Origin: Lucifuga dentata
Lineage: Eukaryota > Chordata > Actinopteri > Ophidiiformes > Bythitidae
Assembly (NCBI GenBank): GCA_014773175.1
Contig: VXCM01002815.1
Span: 1-64,000 of the forward strand
Direction of reading: 5' to 3'
DNA: 64,000 nt
The notes beneath the pieces are model-generated. The model ran no database searches. It was not told the DNA's origin and saw only the letters and a program-made list of their open reading frames with translations. This document shows positions 1 to 9,274 of this stretch, piece after piece. A program made the position numbers and the translations under genes. Position 1 is the stretch's first letter. The number at the start of each line of letters is the position of its first letter.

Positions 1-75
1 GTTAGATGGAGGCAGATGATTCGCTGTGGTGACCCCTGAAGGGAAAAGCCGAAAGGAAAAGAAGATGATGAGCAG
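1..75. repeat. Fragment of a dispersed teleost repeat in a gcsh intron
   Basis: The stretch around ATTCGCTGTGGTGACCCCTG followed by GCCGAAAGGAAAAGAAGA resembles a tail found repeatedly in teleost genomes (consensus roughly CCGCTGTGGCGACCCC, then GCCGAAAG and AAG runs). The resemblance is from memory. I cannot name the family, and the left end is cut by the window. Confidence 0.45.
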
Positions 76-564
76 TGAAAGGTTTTACATCTTTATGACA
101 TCAACATTTTGGTTTCTGTCTCTGTGAATGGGTTATAATTTCACGTTGCATTAGTCTCAGTAGATTATCAGTGTACAACAGCAATTTGAAGGTCAAGGCA
201 AAAGGTAGAAATGATGCCCTGCGGCTGCTCGGCTTCATCTTTTACATGACTCCTTTAGTAGTGAGACAGTTGCTGAAACATTTGTGCACGTTGCTCTTCT
301 GCATTCCAAATTAATAAACATGAGGGGAATCCTAAAAAAGTTTGAAAACTCTGAATGCAAACCGGTTGCTTCTTGGACATTTCTGACTTTGGTGATTTTG
401 ATGCATGTATCAGTTAATCAATGGTGCTGATGGCCTTGCAGTAAATTTGACACTAAAAGTAGCTTCTTAAGGTCAGCTTACGATCATTAGATTGTTTGTT
501 TTCCTATTATGTTTAAATTTGAATCTAAATTGTATAATTCGGTTAATCTATCTCATCATTTTAG

Positions 565-628
565 GAAGCATTAGGTGATGTGGTATACTGTGGACTCCCT
601 GAAGTTGGCCAAAGACTTGAACAAATGG
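565..628 (+). CDS. gcsh: gcsh internal exon (first visible)
   Basis: Acceptor TTTTAG ends at 564 and donor GTAAGT starts at 629. It encodes [20 protein letters not shown] plus M and leaves one base of the next Glu codon. Confidence 0.93.
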
Positions 629-1255
629 GTAAGTTTGGAATATATAATACATTTTTATAAGTAATGGAGTCCAGCAGTGAGATAACACACTGTGCATGTT
701 TGTGTTGCAGAGGAGTTTGGTGCCTTGGAAAGTGTCAAAGCTGCCAGTGAGCTTTACTCTCCTCTGACAGGGGAAGTGACTGAGATCAACACAGAGCTGG
801 CAGAGAATCCTGGGCTTGTGAATAAAGCCTGCTATTCAGATGGTAAGCCTTTCATAACCACTGTCACTGTTCCCATATTTGTCTCATCATTTACAAGAAT
901 TTCTCCCAGTCAGTATCTGGTGTAGGATCGATGACAGTGTAGCGTGTTGGTGAAGGACTGAAAAACCTTGAAAAAGGCATTATGTCCTAAAATGATGAAC
1001 TTTGGATTTGCTTGTAAAAGAGATTGCATCAATGTTATAAATGTGCTACTCTTTTCTCCCTCTCCTATGTCAAACCAGAAAAAATATTTTCATATAAATA
1101 TATGTAATGTATAAGTTTTTGTTTGGCCAGTTTTGAATGTGAACTCTTACCTTTCAGGGTGGCTAATCAAGATGACAATTGAAAAGCCTGAAGAACTTGA
1201 TAGCCTCATGGATGAAGCTGCATATGAAAAATTTATTAAATCGCTTGAGGAATAA
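565..1255 (+). CDS. gcsh: Glycine cleavage system H protein, mitochondrial (3' part, three exons)
   Basis: Three spliced exons, 565-628, 711-842 and 1158-1255, join in frame and end at TAA (1253-1255). Each is bounded by AG and GT. The product reads [20 protein letters not shown], then [19 protein letters not shown], then the [14 protein letters not shown] and DGWLIKM segments, and finishes FIKSLEE. This is the lipoyl domain and C-terminus of the H protein, the shuttle that carries the aminomethyl group between the P, T and L proteins of the mitochondrial glycine cleavage complex. The lipoylated lysine is the K of ESVKAASE, in the exon starting at 711. About 97 residues are visible; the family is about 170 aa, so the transit peptide and N-terminal exons lie upstream of base 1. 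Reading frame and lipoyl motif are intact, so this is a functional gene cut by the window edge, not a pseudogene. Confidence 0.96.
711..842 (+). CDS. gcsh: gcsh exon with lipoyl-lysine
   Basis: Acceptor GTTGCAG ends at 710 and donor GTAAGC starts at 843. It encodes the lipoyl attachment segment ESVKAASE and ends one base into the Gly of the SDGWLI segment. Confidence 0.95.
1158..1255 (+). CDS. gcsh: gcsh terminal exon
   Basis: Acceptor CTTTCAG ends at 1157. It encodes the segment from GWLIKM to FIKSLEE and stops at TAA 1253-1255. The 3' UTR follows. Confidence 0.95.
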
Positions 1256-1556
1256 ATGATATCAACTCACTGTGGTGTTTGGTAATGTAATTTGCGATCA
1301 AAAATTAGTGAGCAGGTTTGCTAACCTCTTGTGTGACACTCTTCATCTGTGATATTTATTTTGATACTGGACTTGTGTTATCAAAATAATAATTTTAATT
1401 CTCATTAACAATATAGAACATTTGAATTTATATAGCCATGAGACAACCTAAAGGGCTCTAAGTATCAAAATCTGTCTTGGGTCTTGTTTCTGGTGCTTTG
1501 CTCTGGTTTAAATGTGCACAGATGTAGTAAAGGTGAATGCTGTGTCACATTCATTC

Positions 1557-1562
1557 AATAAA
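1557..1562 (+). terminator. gcsh: gcsh polyadenylation signal
   Basis: Canonical AATAAA about 300 bp after the gcsh stop, followed by a T-rich stretch near 1590. It is the first canonical signal downstream of the stop codon. Confidence 0.6.
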
Positions 1563-3533
1563 TTCAGTGCAGAGGTTTGAACTGATGAGTATTTTTTCTA
1601 CATCTCCCATATGATGTTAACAATCAAAACTTAATGTTTCTTTTTCTATTTAAATCCACCAACAACCTAGACTGAGAATACAGAAACATTTTAGGCATTT
1701 AGTTTGATAGTGAAAAGGGGATTGTGGGCAGACTCACTCGGCTATTTTTTCATCTCTTAACAAAAACGTGATTTAATGACAACATAAACATGCAGAAATT
1801 TGTTGTGGTGATATGAATTCAGCACCAATCCGCACTGCAACAAAGATATTAGAGCTTCACAACATGGAGACTTATAATATGCTATAGAATGTAGACTAAA
1901 CATATTCTACACATATAATTAGATGTTGTAGTTACTACATGTAATCTGGCAAATATATCATGAATAAAATTTTGGGGAATAAAAAAATGACAGTGTGTCA
2001 CTTTCTACAAGGTCATTCGGTCATTATAATTAGGGAAAGAAATGAAATGATAATGTAATTTTTAAACCAATCACTTGATTTAGATACAGTGTGTTAAGAT
2101 GGGGGGTGNGGGGGGGGATTGAGTATCTGGGTGATTGATCAGAGTAATGTTTAAATCGATTAAAATATAAAGATGTTTGTGGTGTATGTTTACAGTATAG
2201 TTTATTAATGTCAAAGTAGGAGGGTAAGATGATAGTGGGATGTACTGACAGAGGTATGTGCTGCTATTTCCCACTATATTAGTATTCCACACACCTTGAC
2301 CTTTGCCCTCAGGTGAAGATAGAAAGAGATTGCAGGGGTCAGTTGATCAATGATTAATCCAGCAGTGCTTTTAGAATCAGTGACTAAATAAAAACTGCAC
2401 TCTTTGACTGATAATGTTCAATAAGTGCTGGAATTGAGTATTCATGTGATAGTATCAAAGGTGATGAAATTTACTCTTAATCTTTTTCTTTAGTTACATT
2501 CTGACATATCGTAAACACATTTAAAAGAAGAAAAGTTTTGATGCTGACTTAATTTTAAGCAGAACATAAATGTACATCATCATTACAGGATAAGCAAAAT
2601 CTAAGAATGTCAAGGTGGAAACTTTAAGCATTTTTTCACTTTAATCCTATGTGGTACAATTTGCAGCCAATACAGTAAAATTAATTTAATTTTACCTAGA
2701 CAGTTACTAATGTTTCTGAATGTTTTTCCACTCCCTTCATTCTGTTAGCATAGGACACTGAACCAGGAGCATGAAGAGAGTTCACAAAGACTTAGCTGGT
2801 GCTCAAGGAATTTTAATGGACCATCTGTGCATATACTCAAGTTTGGAATAAATGTTTATGGGAAAGTGTACGTTAGGGAGGCACAAGCAAGACAGGGAAA
2901 TAACAATAATAGAAATCAACTCAAAACATCCATTAACTTTAGTATTTAAATATAATATAAATATATATGTGTTTTATTGTTTACCCTGGTCATTTATGTA
3001 AGCATGTATTTTGTTTTATAATTGTTTTAATGTTATATTGTACTGTGGATTATATACCTCTGGGGACAAATTTTGCAAACTAGCCTTGGCTAAAAAATGC
3101 TATGATGTGCAGCATTAGTTTATTCTATGAATGACCTGTGTCTCTGCATTGGTCCGTATCCAAATAAACATTTAAATAAAAATAAAAAAATAATAATTTG
3201 GTGATTTATGAGATTCAAAACTGCCTAGATACTTCAGGCTATGCTGAAACCAGTTCAGCGCATACTCAGCTAATAACACACTTGTAAGATCACTCGCAAA
3301 TTTCTTAATAGCCACTGCAAATTTATAAACACAACAATGTTAAAAATTAGTTTGCCTCATGATTACACAATCTCACAACTGGTTGCAATGAGGTTAAATT
3401 CAACAATCACTGAGCCAATTTCTGTATGACAAATACCCAGTAGTGTGTGAGCCAATCAGACTGCACATACAAGGTGGGACATCTCATGAGCAGTGAAAGA
3501 AAGAAATACCTTTGACCTTTACCATTAAAGTCT

Positions 3534-3536
<3 letters not shown>

Positions 3537-3575
<39 letters not shown>

Positions 3576-3665
3576 TATATATGTATGTATATAATAATAT
3601 GTTTATTATAATATATATATGTATATATATAATAAACATATGTATAAATATATACACACATATAT

Positions 3666-3710
<45 letters not shown>
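3537..3710. repeat. (CA)n-AT-rich-(TG)n foldback microsatellite
   Basis: A pure (CA)n run at 3537-3573 is followed by about 100 bp of TATA-type sequence and a pure (TG)n run at 3673-3710. The two runs are complementary and could form the stem of a long hairpin. Confidence 0.9.
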
Positions 3711-3730
<20 letters not shown>

Positions 3731-4060
3731 AATAACTAATATTCGATTGCTGGCTGCTCGATTTGCCAACATAACAAAAATGCATGGAGAATGAAGAGAA
3801 GTTCGTCTCACTTCCGGCTTTGCTTAAATGACCTTGTTGCCTCAGCGCTCTGTTTCAATGGTTTATTGCAATATTTACTGACAACTTTTGTTTCACAGTT
3901 GTTGGGTGGTTGTATTTGCATTGGGATAGTGTAAACTTTACAGCATGTAAAGTTGGTATGGAAAACGAGCAAAGAATGCAAATGTTACTTTGTGTGATTA
4001 AGTTTTTGTGGTTACCATAGCGCGTTCATACAAAGTTTTGCTAGCAGCCAAAAAACAAAC

Positions 4061-4076
4061 AAAAAAAAAAAAAAAN

Positions 4077-4129
<53 letters not shown>
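4061..4129. repeat. Poly(A) tract with internal N
   Basis: About 69 bases of A interrupted only by N at 4076. It follows AAAACAAAC and may be a retroposon tail or an unresolved homopolymer. Its length is probably unreliable. Confidence 0.8.
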
Positions 4130-4137
<8 letters not shown>

Positions 4138-4247
4138 CGGGTAGAGCTGCTAGAAACCTCCGAAGATGTTCGCTATAAATATTACAACCCACGAACAATC
4201 TGTGACAGTTAAATGAAAAATTTAAGTCTCAGGCCTGATAAGTTTTT

Positions 4248-4249
<2 letters not shown>

Positions 4250-4289
<40 letters not shown>
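4250..4289. repeat. (ATT)n microsatellite
   Basis: About 13 uninterrupted ATT units. Confidence 0.9.
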
Positions 4290-4292
<3 letters not shown>

Positions 4293-4598
4293 CATTTAAA
4301 TAAGGATAGCGTGATGTTATATATTTTGTATTGTAACAGAGTACTGTAAATACTTGATCACAACCATATGTAATAATATCTTACGTATTACATTTTTATT
4401 CTAAAGGCAGTGCCTTTAGAATCCTAAATCCCTTTAGAATTCCTTTAATTATTATTTAATTCTAAACATCATTGCCTTTAAGAATTGGCAATAAGACTTT
4501 GTCACAGAGCAGCGGAATGCTCCTTTATTCTTTGATAATCGTTCTGCCCAACTATTGGTTGTTCAAAATATATCCCACAATGCTCCGCTTCTCAACTT

Positions 4599-4632
4599 CC
4601 TTTTTCCTTTCGGCCATTTTCCTCACTAGTAG
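4599..4632 (+). promoter_or_regulatory. rpl13: rpl13 first non-coding exon and 5'TOP-type start region
   Basis: A pyrimidine-rich stretch (CCTTTTTCCTTTC) followed by GGCCATTTTCCTCACTAGTAG and a donor GTATGT at 4633 looks like the short 5'TOP leader exon typical of vertebrate ribosomal-protein genes. The ATG is then in the next exon. 5'TOP leaders confer mTOR/LARP1-dependent translation, which is known for the class. The exact transcription start is inferred. No TATA box is obvious at -30. Confidence 0.6.
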
Positions 4633-5090
4633 GTATGTGGAAATAATGTCTGTCGTCATCCAAAATAATCTGCTTCAATCCTCTGTATTTTGTTGCTATG
4701 TTTTAATTTCACTTACTATCAGTAATAGTATGTTTTATCACCTTTGAAATAATGTGATTATTGTAAGAGATTTCCTCTTTAAACAACCGAGCCGCCTCTG
4801 AAATTGCGGCGATGTCCATACTGGTGACTGTTAGCATTGCGCTCAGAGGCCAGCTTTACTAATGCCGTATCGTTAAAAACTCTTGTAACGTTAGGAGTAA
4901 CACACACAGGAAATGTCAAAACGTGGAGTCGTGTTATCATGCAGCTATTTATGTGACTTTACGTCCATTTAAACTCTGGTTATAGTCATTCAGCCTAGCT
5001 AGCTTAGCATTGCAGACGCTGGTTGTTGTGCCGGCATGTCACATTATTCATGGCCGTGTGTGGTGATGTGTTGCAGGGAAGTAGACAACC

Positions 5091-5194
5091 ATGGCCCCCA
5101 GCCGGAATGGAATGATCCTGAATCCTCACTTCCACAAAGACTGGCAGAAAAGAGTGCGCACATGGTTCAATCAGCCTGCCAGGAAGCTCCGCAG
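5091..5194 (+). CDS. rpl13: rpl13 coding exon 1
   Basis: The exon itself starts at 5077, after acceptor TTGCAG, with 14 bp of 5' UTR before the ATG. It encodes [20 protein letters not shown] to ARKLR and leaves two bases of an Arg codon before the GTAAGA donor. Confidence 0.96.
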
Positions 5195-8100
5195 GTAAGA
5201 ATAACCTGGACCCTGTGGAGAGATGGTAACGTTAGCTCAAAACACGTAGCATAGGTATTCTCTATGAGATAGATTTAAGATAGATTTACCAGTAGTTGTG
5301 ATTGACTACTTAAACTTTAAGGTCTGAATTGTATTGTAACTGTTCAAACTAGAGTCAAGTCATCATGAGCATTGTGGGTTGGTGTCAGTTGTTTCAATTT
5401 TCATGTATTTCGTTCGAAGCTAATTGATATGGTGACCACGTTTTATTAGCTACTTTATCTTTTAGCTTACAATAAGTGATATTTTGTTATAAGGGCATTC
5501 AGTGATACACTAAACCATATTTATGTAATTCAGCACAACATGTAAACATGTTGTGCTGAATTGTAGTCATCTTAGCCCAGGTAGCTTGAGTGTTTTTAAC
5601 TCAGGCCCTGTGTTGTAAAATTCTGTTTCAGCCAAATTAGTCAAAATAGACATGTTTTTATCCTGCGGGACACATGAGAAACAGGACAGCAACATCAGGT
5701 TTGCACCTCATTGACCGTATAGTATTTGACCATTATATTTGTAATCAAACCATATTACATATGTTCAGAGTTGTAAGATTTCAGTAATGTAACGTTTCAT
5801 ACCGTGATTATTACACGTCAGAGGATTATGAGTGTGGTGAGTTCTACGCCCAATTCAGGGGTAGGATTTTGGGGGACTATCTGATGATGGTCAGCGTGAA
5901 GGATCTGTAATCTGAATTGAGAGTCTGAGTCTTCTCCTGATACTGTATTCCCTGGCAGAGAAATGCATTTTCTTCTATATTAGATCAGTTAAATAAAATC
6001 ATTTCAATTTATTAGATGACATGTTTGCTGTGATGGATTATTTCAAACACTTTTTAAGTGTCTACACGTTGATTTTTTTTATTTCGTACTGGAATGAAAT
6101 TAAACTAGTAGCTGCCTGGAACTTAGAAAAACAGCTCTAAAATTTAGCATTCTAGTAGCATGTTTTAGAAAATGCTTGGCAGTAATGTATATACAGGTTG
6201 CATATATTGAGCTCAAATATGCAAAATCACTGGTATGCATCTTTAACAGGCTAATTTTGACTGAGAATTCCAGAATCAACCGGGTGTTTGTGGTTTGCAG
6301 AAAGCAGTCTGGTTGCTGTAATTTGATAAATATATCTCTGTTTTCAGGCGAAAGGCCCGCCAGGCCAAAGCCCGTCGCATTGCTCCACGTCCTGTAGCTG
6401 GACCTTTAAGGCCACAAGTCAGGTGTCCCACCGTTAGGTACCACACCAAGGTTCGTGCTGGACGTGGATTCACCCTAGAGGAACTCAAGGTAACCTGTTA
6501 AATAGTTTAATGTAAGTGTCAAGATGTGTTTGTGGGCAGGACTAATTTTATCAGCAATGCTGTGTGCACATTTCGGCAAAAAATGGGCGATGGTCAGTGT
6601 TAGAAAACCTGTGTTTGTGTGTGTGTTTGTGTGTGGTGGGGAGGATTATGCTGCGCTTGAGCTTTGTCTCTTCTGTAACAATGTCTATGAAATACATTTT
6701 GCAGCTGGTGAATCCTCCATCAGCCAAAAGTAGCAATGAGTTAATACCTGGATTTGTTTTTCCTTGAGAACTGAAAAAACTCAATTAGTAATATAAAAGG
6801 CAATAAAATAACTGGTTAATGGTTTTGATCAGTGGGTCTTTGAAGTGTGTGGTTCGTTAGAAAATGATTGGTCAGGATCTCTGAGACACTAAAAACATGA
6901 AATGTGAACATGTTATGGGCTGTTGACTGTGTATGTAATCAAAACAAGGAAAAAGAATCTCTGGACTTGATGTTCTTGCCAAATAGTACCTCCCCTTCCT
7001 TTAATCGCTGTATTTGATTAGCAAGTTTGTGTATTTAAGCATTTTATTCTGTTAAAAATAACTGAAAAATCATATCCTAATAGTTAATCAAAATGTAACT
7101 TGGCATATTAAAAACCACTGGTCTGCCTGTTCTGTAAGTATGCCACACATTTTATATGAACAGTGTACAAAGCATTGAGAATGTATTTGGTGTACATATG
7201 TACACTGTTAGCTCTAATGTAGGAAGTCAGTATCATTCAGTGGCTCATTGATTGCCATTTTGGAGTAAACATTGAACTGTATACTTGCAGTATGCAAGTA
7301 TGCAGTTCTGAAGTTCTGTCCAGGACACTGAAAAGCACAAACAACATCTCAGTAGTGAGAACTGTTGGCACATCCAGTATCTCAGCAGTCAGATGATGAC
7401 AAATTCTCCGGAATCTCTGTATTTCTGTGATGATTCCCTTTGAACCCTTTTTCTGATGACTGCTTTTGTTTAATCACCTGGTAAATTAAACTGTTTGTCA
7501 AAGCAGACTACAGTATTTTATGGATTCTGTTCATTGACTCTTGCTGCAGGCGGCTGGTATCCACAAAAAGACGGCCCGCACCATCGGCATCTCTGTTGAT
7601 CCCCGTCGTCGTAACAGATCCACAGAATCTCTGCAGGCCAATGTGCAGCGCTTAAAGGAGTACCGCTCCAAGCTGATCTTGTTCCCCAGGAAAGCTTCTG
7701 CCCCCAAGAAGGGAGATAGCACCGTAAGTTCCTCACGTTTCACATGTCAGAGGAAGAGTTTGCCTGCATGGCTTACAGTCTCTTCAAATAATGTAACTAC
7801 ACTCATCAAAATTAAGAATTTAGAAAGATGTTTGCATTTGTCAGGTTGTATGTTGCCTCATGGGGAATGTAATTGTTTTTTTATTTTTAATTTATTTTGA
7901 TAAACAGTTGCTTTTATAACAGACTATCAGTGTTGTGGGAAAGCAGGTGCTAGAAACATTTCTAAAAGGCATGTGGTTTGTTGTGATTCAGAAGTGAGTC
8001 ATTTCTCCAGACTGAAGAAGTAAAGTTTAGCAATTTATATCTGCTGCACGTTAGGAACGCTCACAAAGTTGCTGCAGACAACTACAGAATCTGAACTTTT

Positions 8101-9240
8101 CAAAGTCAAGCGGTTATAAGTTGCTTTGAAATCTGCATTGAACCCTTGTTTCTAACTTGTTTCTCTCCTTAAGTGAAAGATCAGAATTTGCATGAGTGCC
8201 AGAATGGTTTTGCACTAGAAAGGAGACACGCCAGTAACACATTTTGAGGGGAAAAAAGTACATTGGCTCCATCGTGATGGATTTTGGTTATTATTCATAA
8301 ATATGCTCACTAGACATAACAAGGATGGAATGTCACATTACAAAAGGATGTGATAGAACTTATTATCCAGTTGAGCCATGAAGCATTAAAGATGTCAGCA
8401 CCTATAATCGTAGCAATTTGCTCAGTTATTCATGAAGTAAGTCAGAACAACAATGGAGGAAGACGGCCAATCACGTCTCAGTCTGCTTCACTCATCAGTG
8501 TAGCCATACTCTGAAAAGACTTTGAGACTCATGCTGATGCAAGTGTGTTAATACTAAACATATTAATCATTGCATCATAGACTCAGGTCTCTCTGCATAT
8601 AAATTACTTTGACACTGAACAAAATAATTAGTTAAATTAAATGGTCTTGACAAAATTCTTAAGCCAGTCTACACTCAGGTGTTGTGATGGCCAAATATGC
8701 TGATATGTCTCTTAGCGCTTTGAGAAGTAAATGAAATAAATAAGCTATAACTAAGTAAGTAAGCTATAAATAAGCTGTAAATAAGTAAATAAGCTGTTTC
8801 CAATCTTTGCAGGAGGAGGAGCTGAAGATGGCCACTCAGCTCACTGGCTCAGTCATGCCCATCAAAAATGTAAGTAGCAATTCCTGCAAGGTTCCAGCTT
8901 GCACAGTAGTTCAGTTTAGTTCTCTGAAGATGGATTAAAATGAGATGATGAATATGATCCACTTGGTTAAATTGGTAACCAGATTTACCCATGAACATGC
9001 GTGTCAGTTATTTAAACCATTAATGTGTGGCAGGAATGTGTAAAGTGGATTTCACTGACCTTGTTCTCACCTCTACTTCAGGTTCACAAGAAGGAGAAGG
9101 CCCGGGTCATCTCTGAGGATGAGAAGAACTTCAAGGCGTTCGCTAGCCTGCGTATGGCTCGCGCCAATGCTCGTCTTTTTGGCATCCGTGCCAAGAGAGC
9201 CAAAGAGGCTGCTGAGCAGGATGTGGAGAAAAAGAAGTGA
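5091..9240 (+). CDS. rpl13: 60S ribosomal protein L13 (eL13), complete
   Basis: Five coding exons join in frame: 5091-5194, 6348-6489, 7550-7723, 8813-8869 and 9082-9240, giving 211 aa, the same length as the human protein. The ATG at 5091 has a strong context (ACCATGG). The product begins [20 protein letters not shown] and continues through [40 protein letters not shown] and [20 protein letters not shown] to EQDVEKKK. It is highly basic and matches the eL13 family over its whole length. eL13 is a structural component of the large cytosolic ribosomal subunit. All introns are GT-AG and no frame is broken, so this is the functional, intron-bearing copy rather than a processed pseudogene. A non-coding leader exon lies at about 4599-4632, and the third intron carries a box C/D snoRNA candidate, as is usual for ribosomal-protein host genes. 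Confidence 0.98.
5195..6347 (+). other. rpl13: rpl13 intron after coding exon 1
   Basis: It contains a perfect 17-bp-arm hairpin (5527-5562) and a weak box C/D-like CTGATGATGG at 5881 that lacks a terminal stem. Nothing else is recognised. Confidence 0.5.
6348..6489 (+). CDS. rpl13: rpl13 coding exon 2
   Basis: Acceptor TTTTCAG, donor GTAACC at 6490. It encodes the basic segment [20 protein letters not shown] through [10 protein letters not shown]. Confidence 0.96.
7384..7464 (+). ncRNA. Intronic box C/D snoRNA candidate (possibly SNORD68)
   Basis: An 81-nt stretch in the rpl13 intron before coding exon 3 has the full box C/D layout. There is a perfect 8-bp terminal stem (AGCAGTCA at 7384-7391 with TGACTGCT at 7457-7464), a C box ATGATGA at 7393-7399, an internal C' box GTGATGA at 7427-7433 and a D box CTGA at 7453-7456. 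A D' box is weak (perhaps CTGT near 7417). It ends 85 bp before the next exon, close to the usual 70-80 nt spacing from the 3' splice site. Human RPL13 hosts SNORD68, so orthology is likely, but I have not verified the guide against 28S rRNA. Confidence 0.75.
7550..7723 (+). CDS. rpl13: rpl13 coding exon 3
   Basis: Acceptor TTGCTGCAG, donor GTAAGT at 7724. It encodes 58 residues from [20 protein letters not shown] to PKKGDST. Confidence 0.97.
7724..8812 (+). other. rpl13: rpl13 intron after coding exon 3
   Basis: Unique-looking AT-rich sequence ending in several degenerate units based on AAGCTATAAATAAG/TAAGTAAAT (about 8730-8795). I see no second convincing snoRNA here. Confidence 0.45.
8813..8869 (+). 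CDS. rpl13: rpl13 coding exon 4
   Basis: Acceptor CTTTGCAG, donor GTAAGT at 8870. It encodes the 19 residues [19 protein letters not shown]. Confidence 0.96.
9082..9240 (+). CDS. rpl13: rpl13 terminal coding exon
   Basis: Acceptor ACTTCAG. It encodes 52 residues from [20 protein letters not shown] to DVEKKK and the TGA stop at 9238-9240. Confidence 0.97.
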   Translation, partial: VHKKEKARVISEDEKNFKAFASLRMARANARLFGIRAKRAKEAAEQDVEKKK

Positions 9241-9268
9241 ACACATTAGTTGCTATGGAACTTTGCAA

Positions 9269-9274
9269 AATAAA
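9269..9274 (+). terminator. rpl13: rpl13 polyadenylation signal
   Basis: AATAAA 29 bp after the stop codon, followed by a GT-rich region. A very short 3' UTR is typical of ribosomal-protein genes. Confidence 0.85.

Larger units (their letters stand above)
1563..4598. other. Intergenic region gcsh-rpl13
   Basis: AT-rich, with no ORF resembling a protein. It holds a G-run with an N (2101-2118), an A-rich tail-like stretch near 3165-3200, the CA/AT/TG microsatellite (3537-3710), a poly(A) tract with an N (4061-4129), an ATT microsatellite (4250-4289) and a short perfect hairpin (4398-4422). Confidence 0.6.

Noticed and set aside
3533..3811. Open frames across the CA/TG microsatellite on both strands
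   Set aside because: They translate to His-Thr, Val-Cys or Tyr-Ile repeats and are products of dinucleotide runs.
5881..5940. Second box C/D-like sequence in an rpl13 intron
   Set aside because: It has CTGATGA rather than RTGATGA, and no complementary terminal stem joins it to any following CTGA.
8938..9058. ATGATGA motif in the last rpl13 intron
   Set aside because: The nearest CTGA (9052) is too far away and no closing stem exists.
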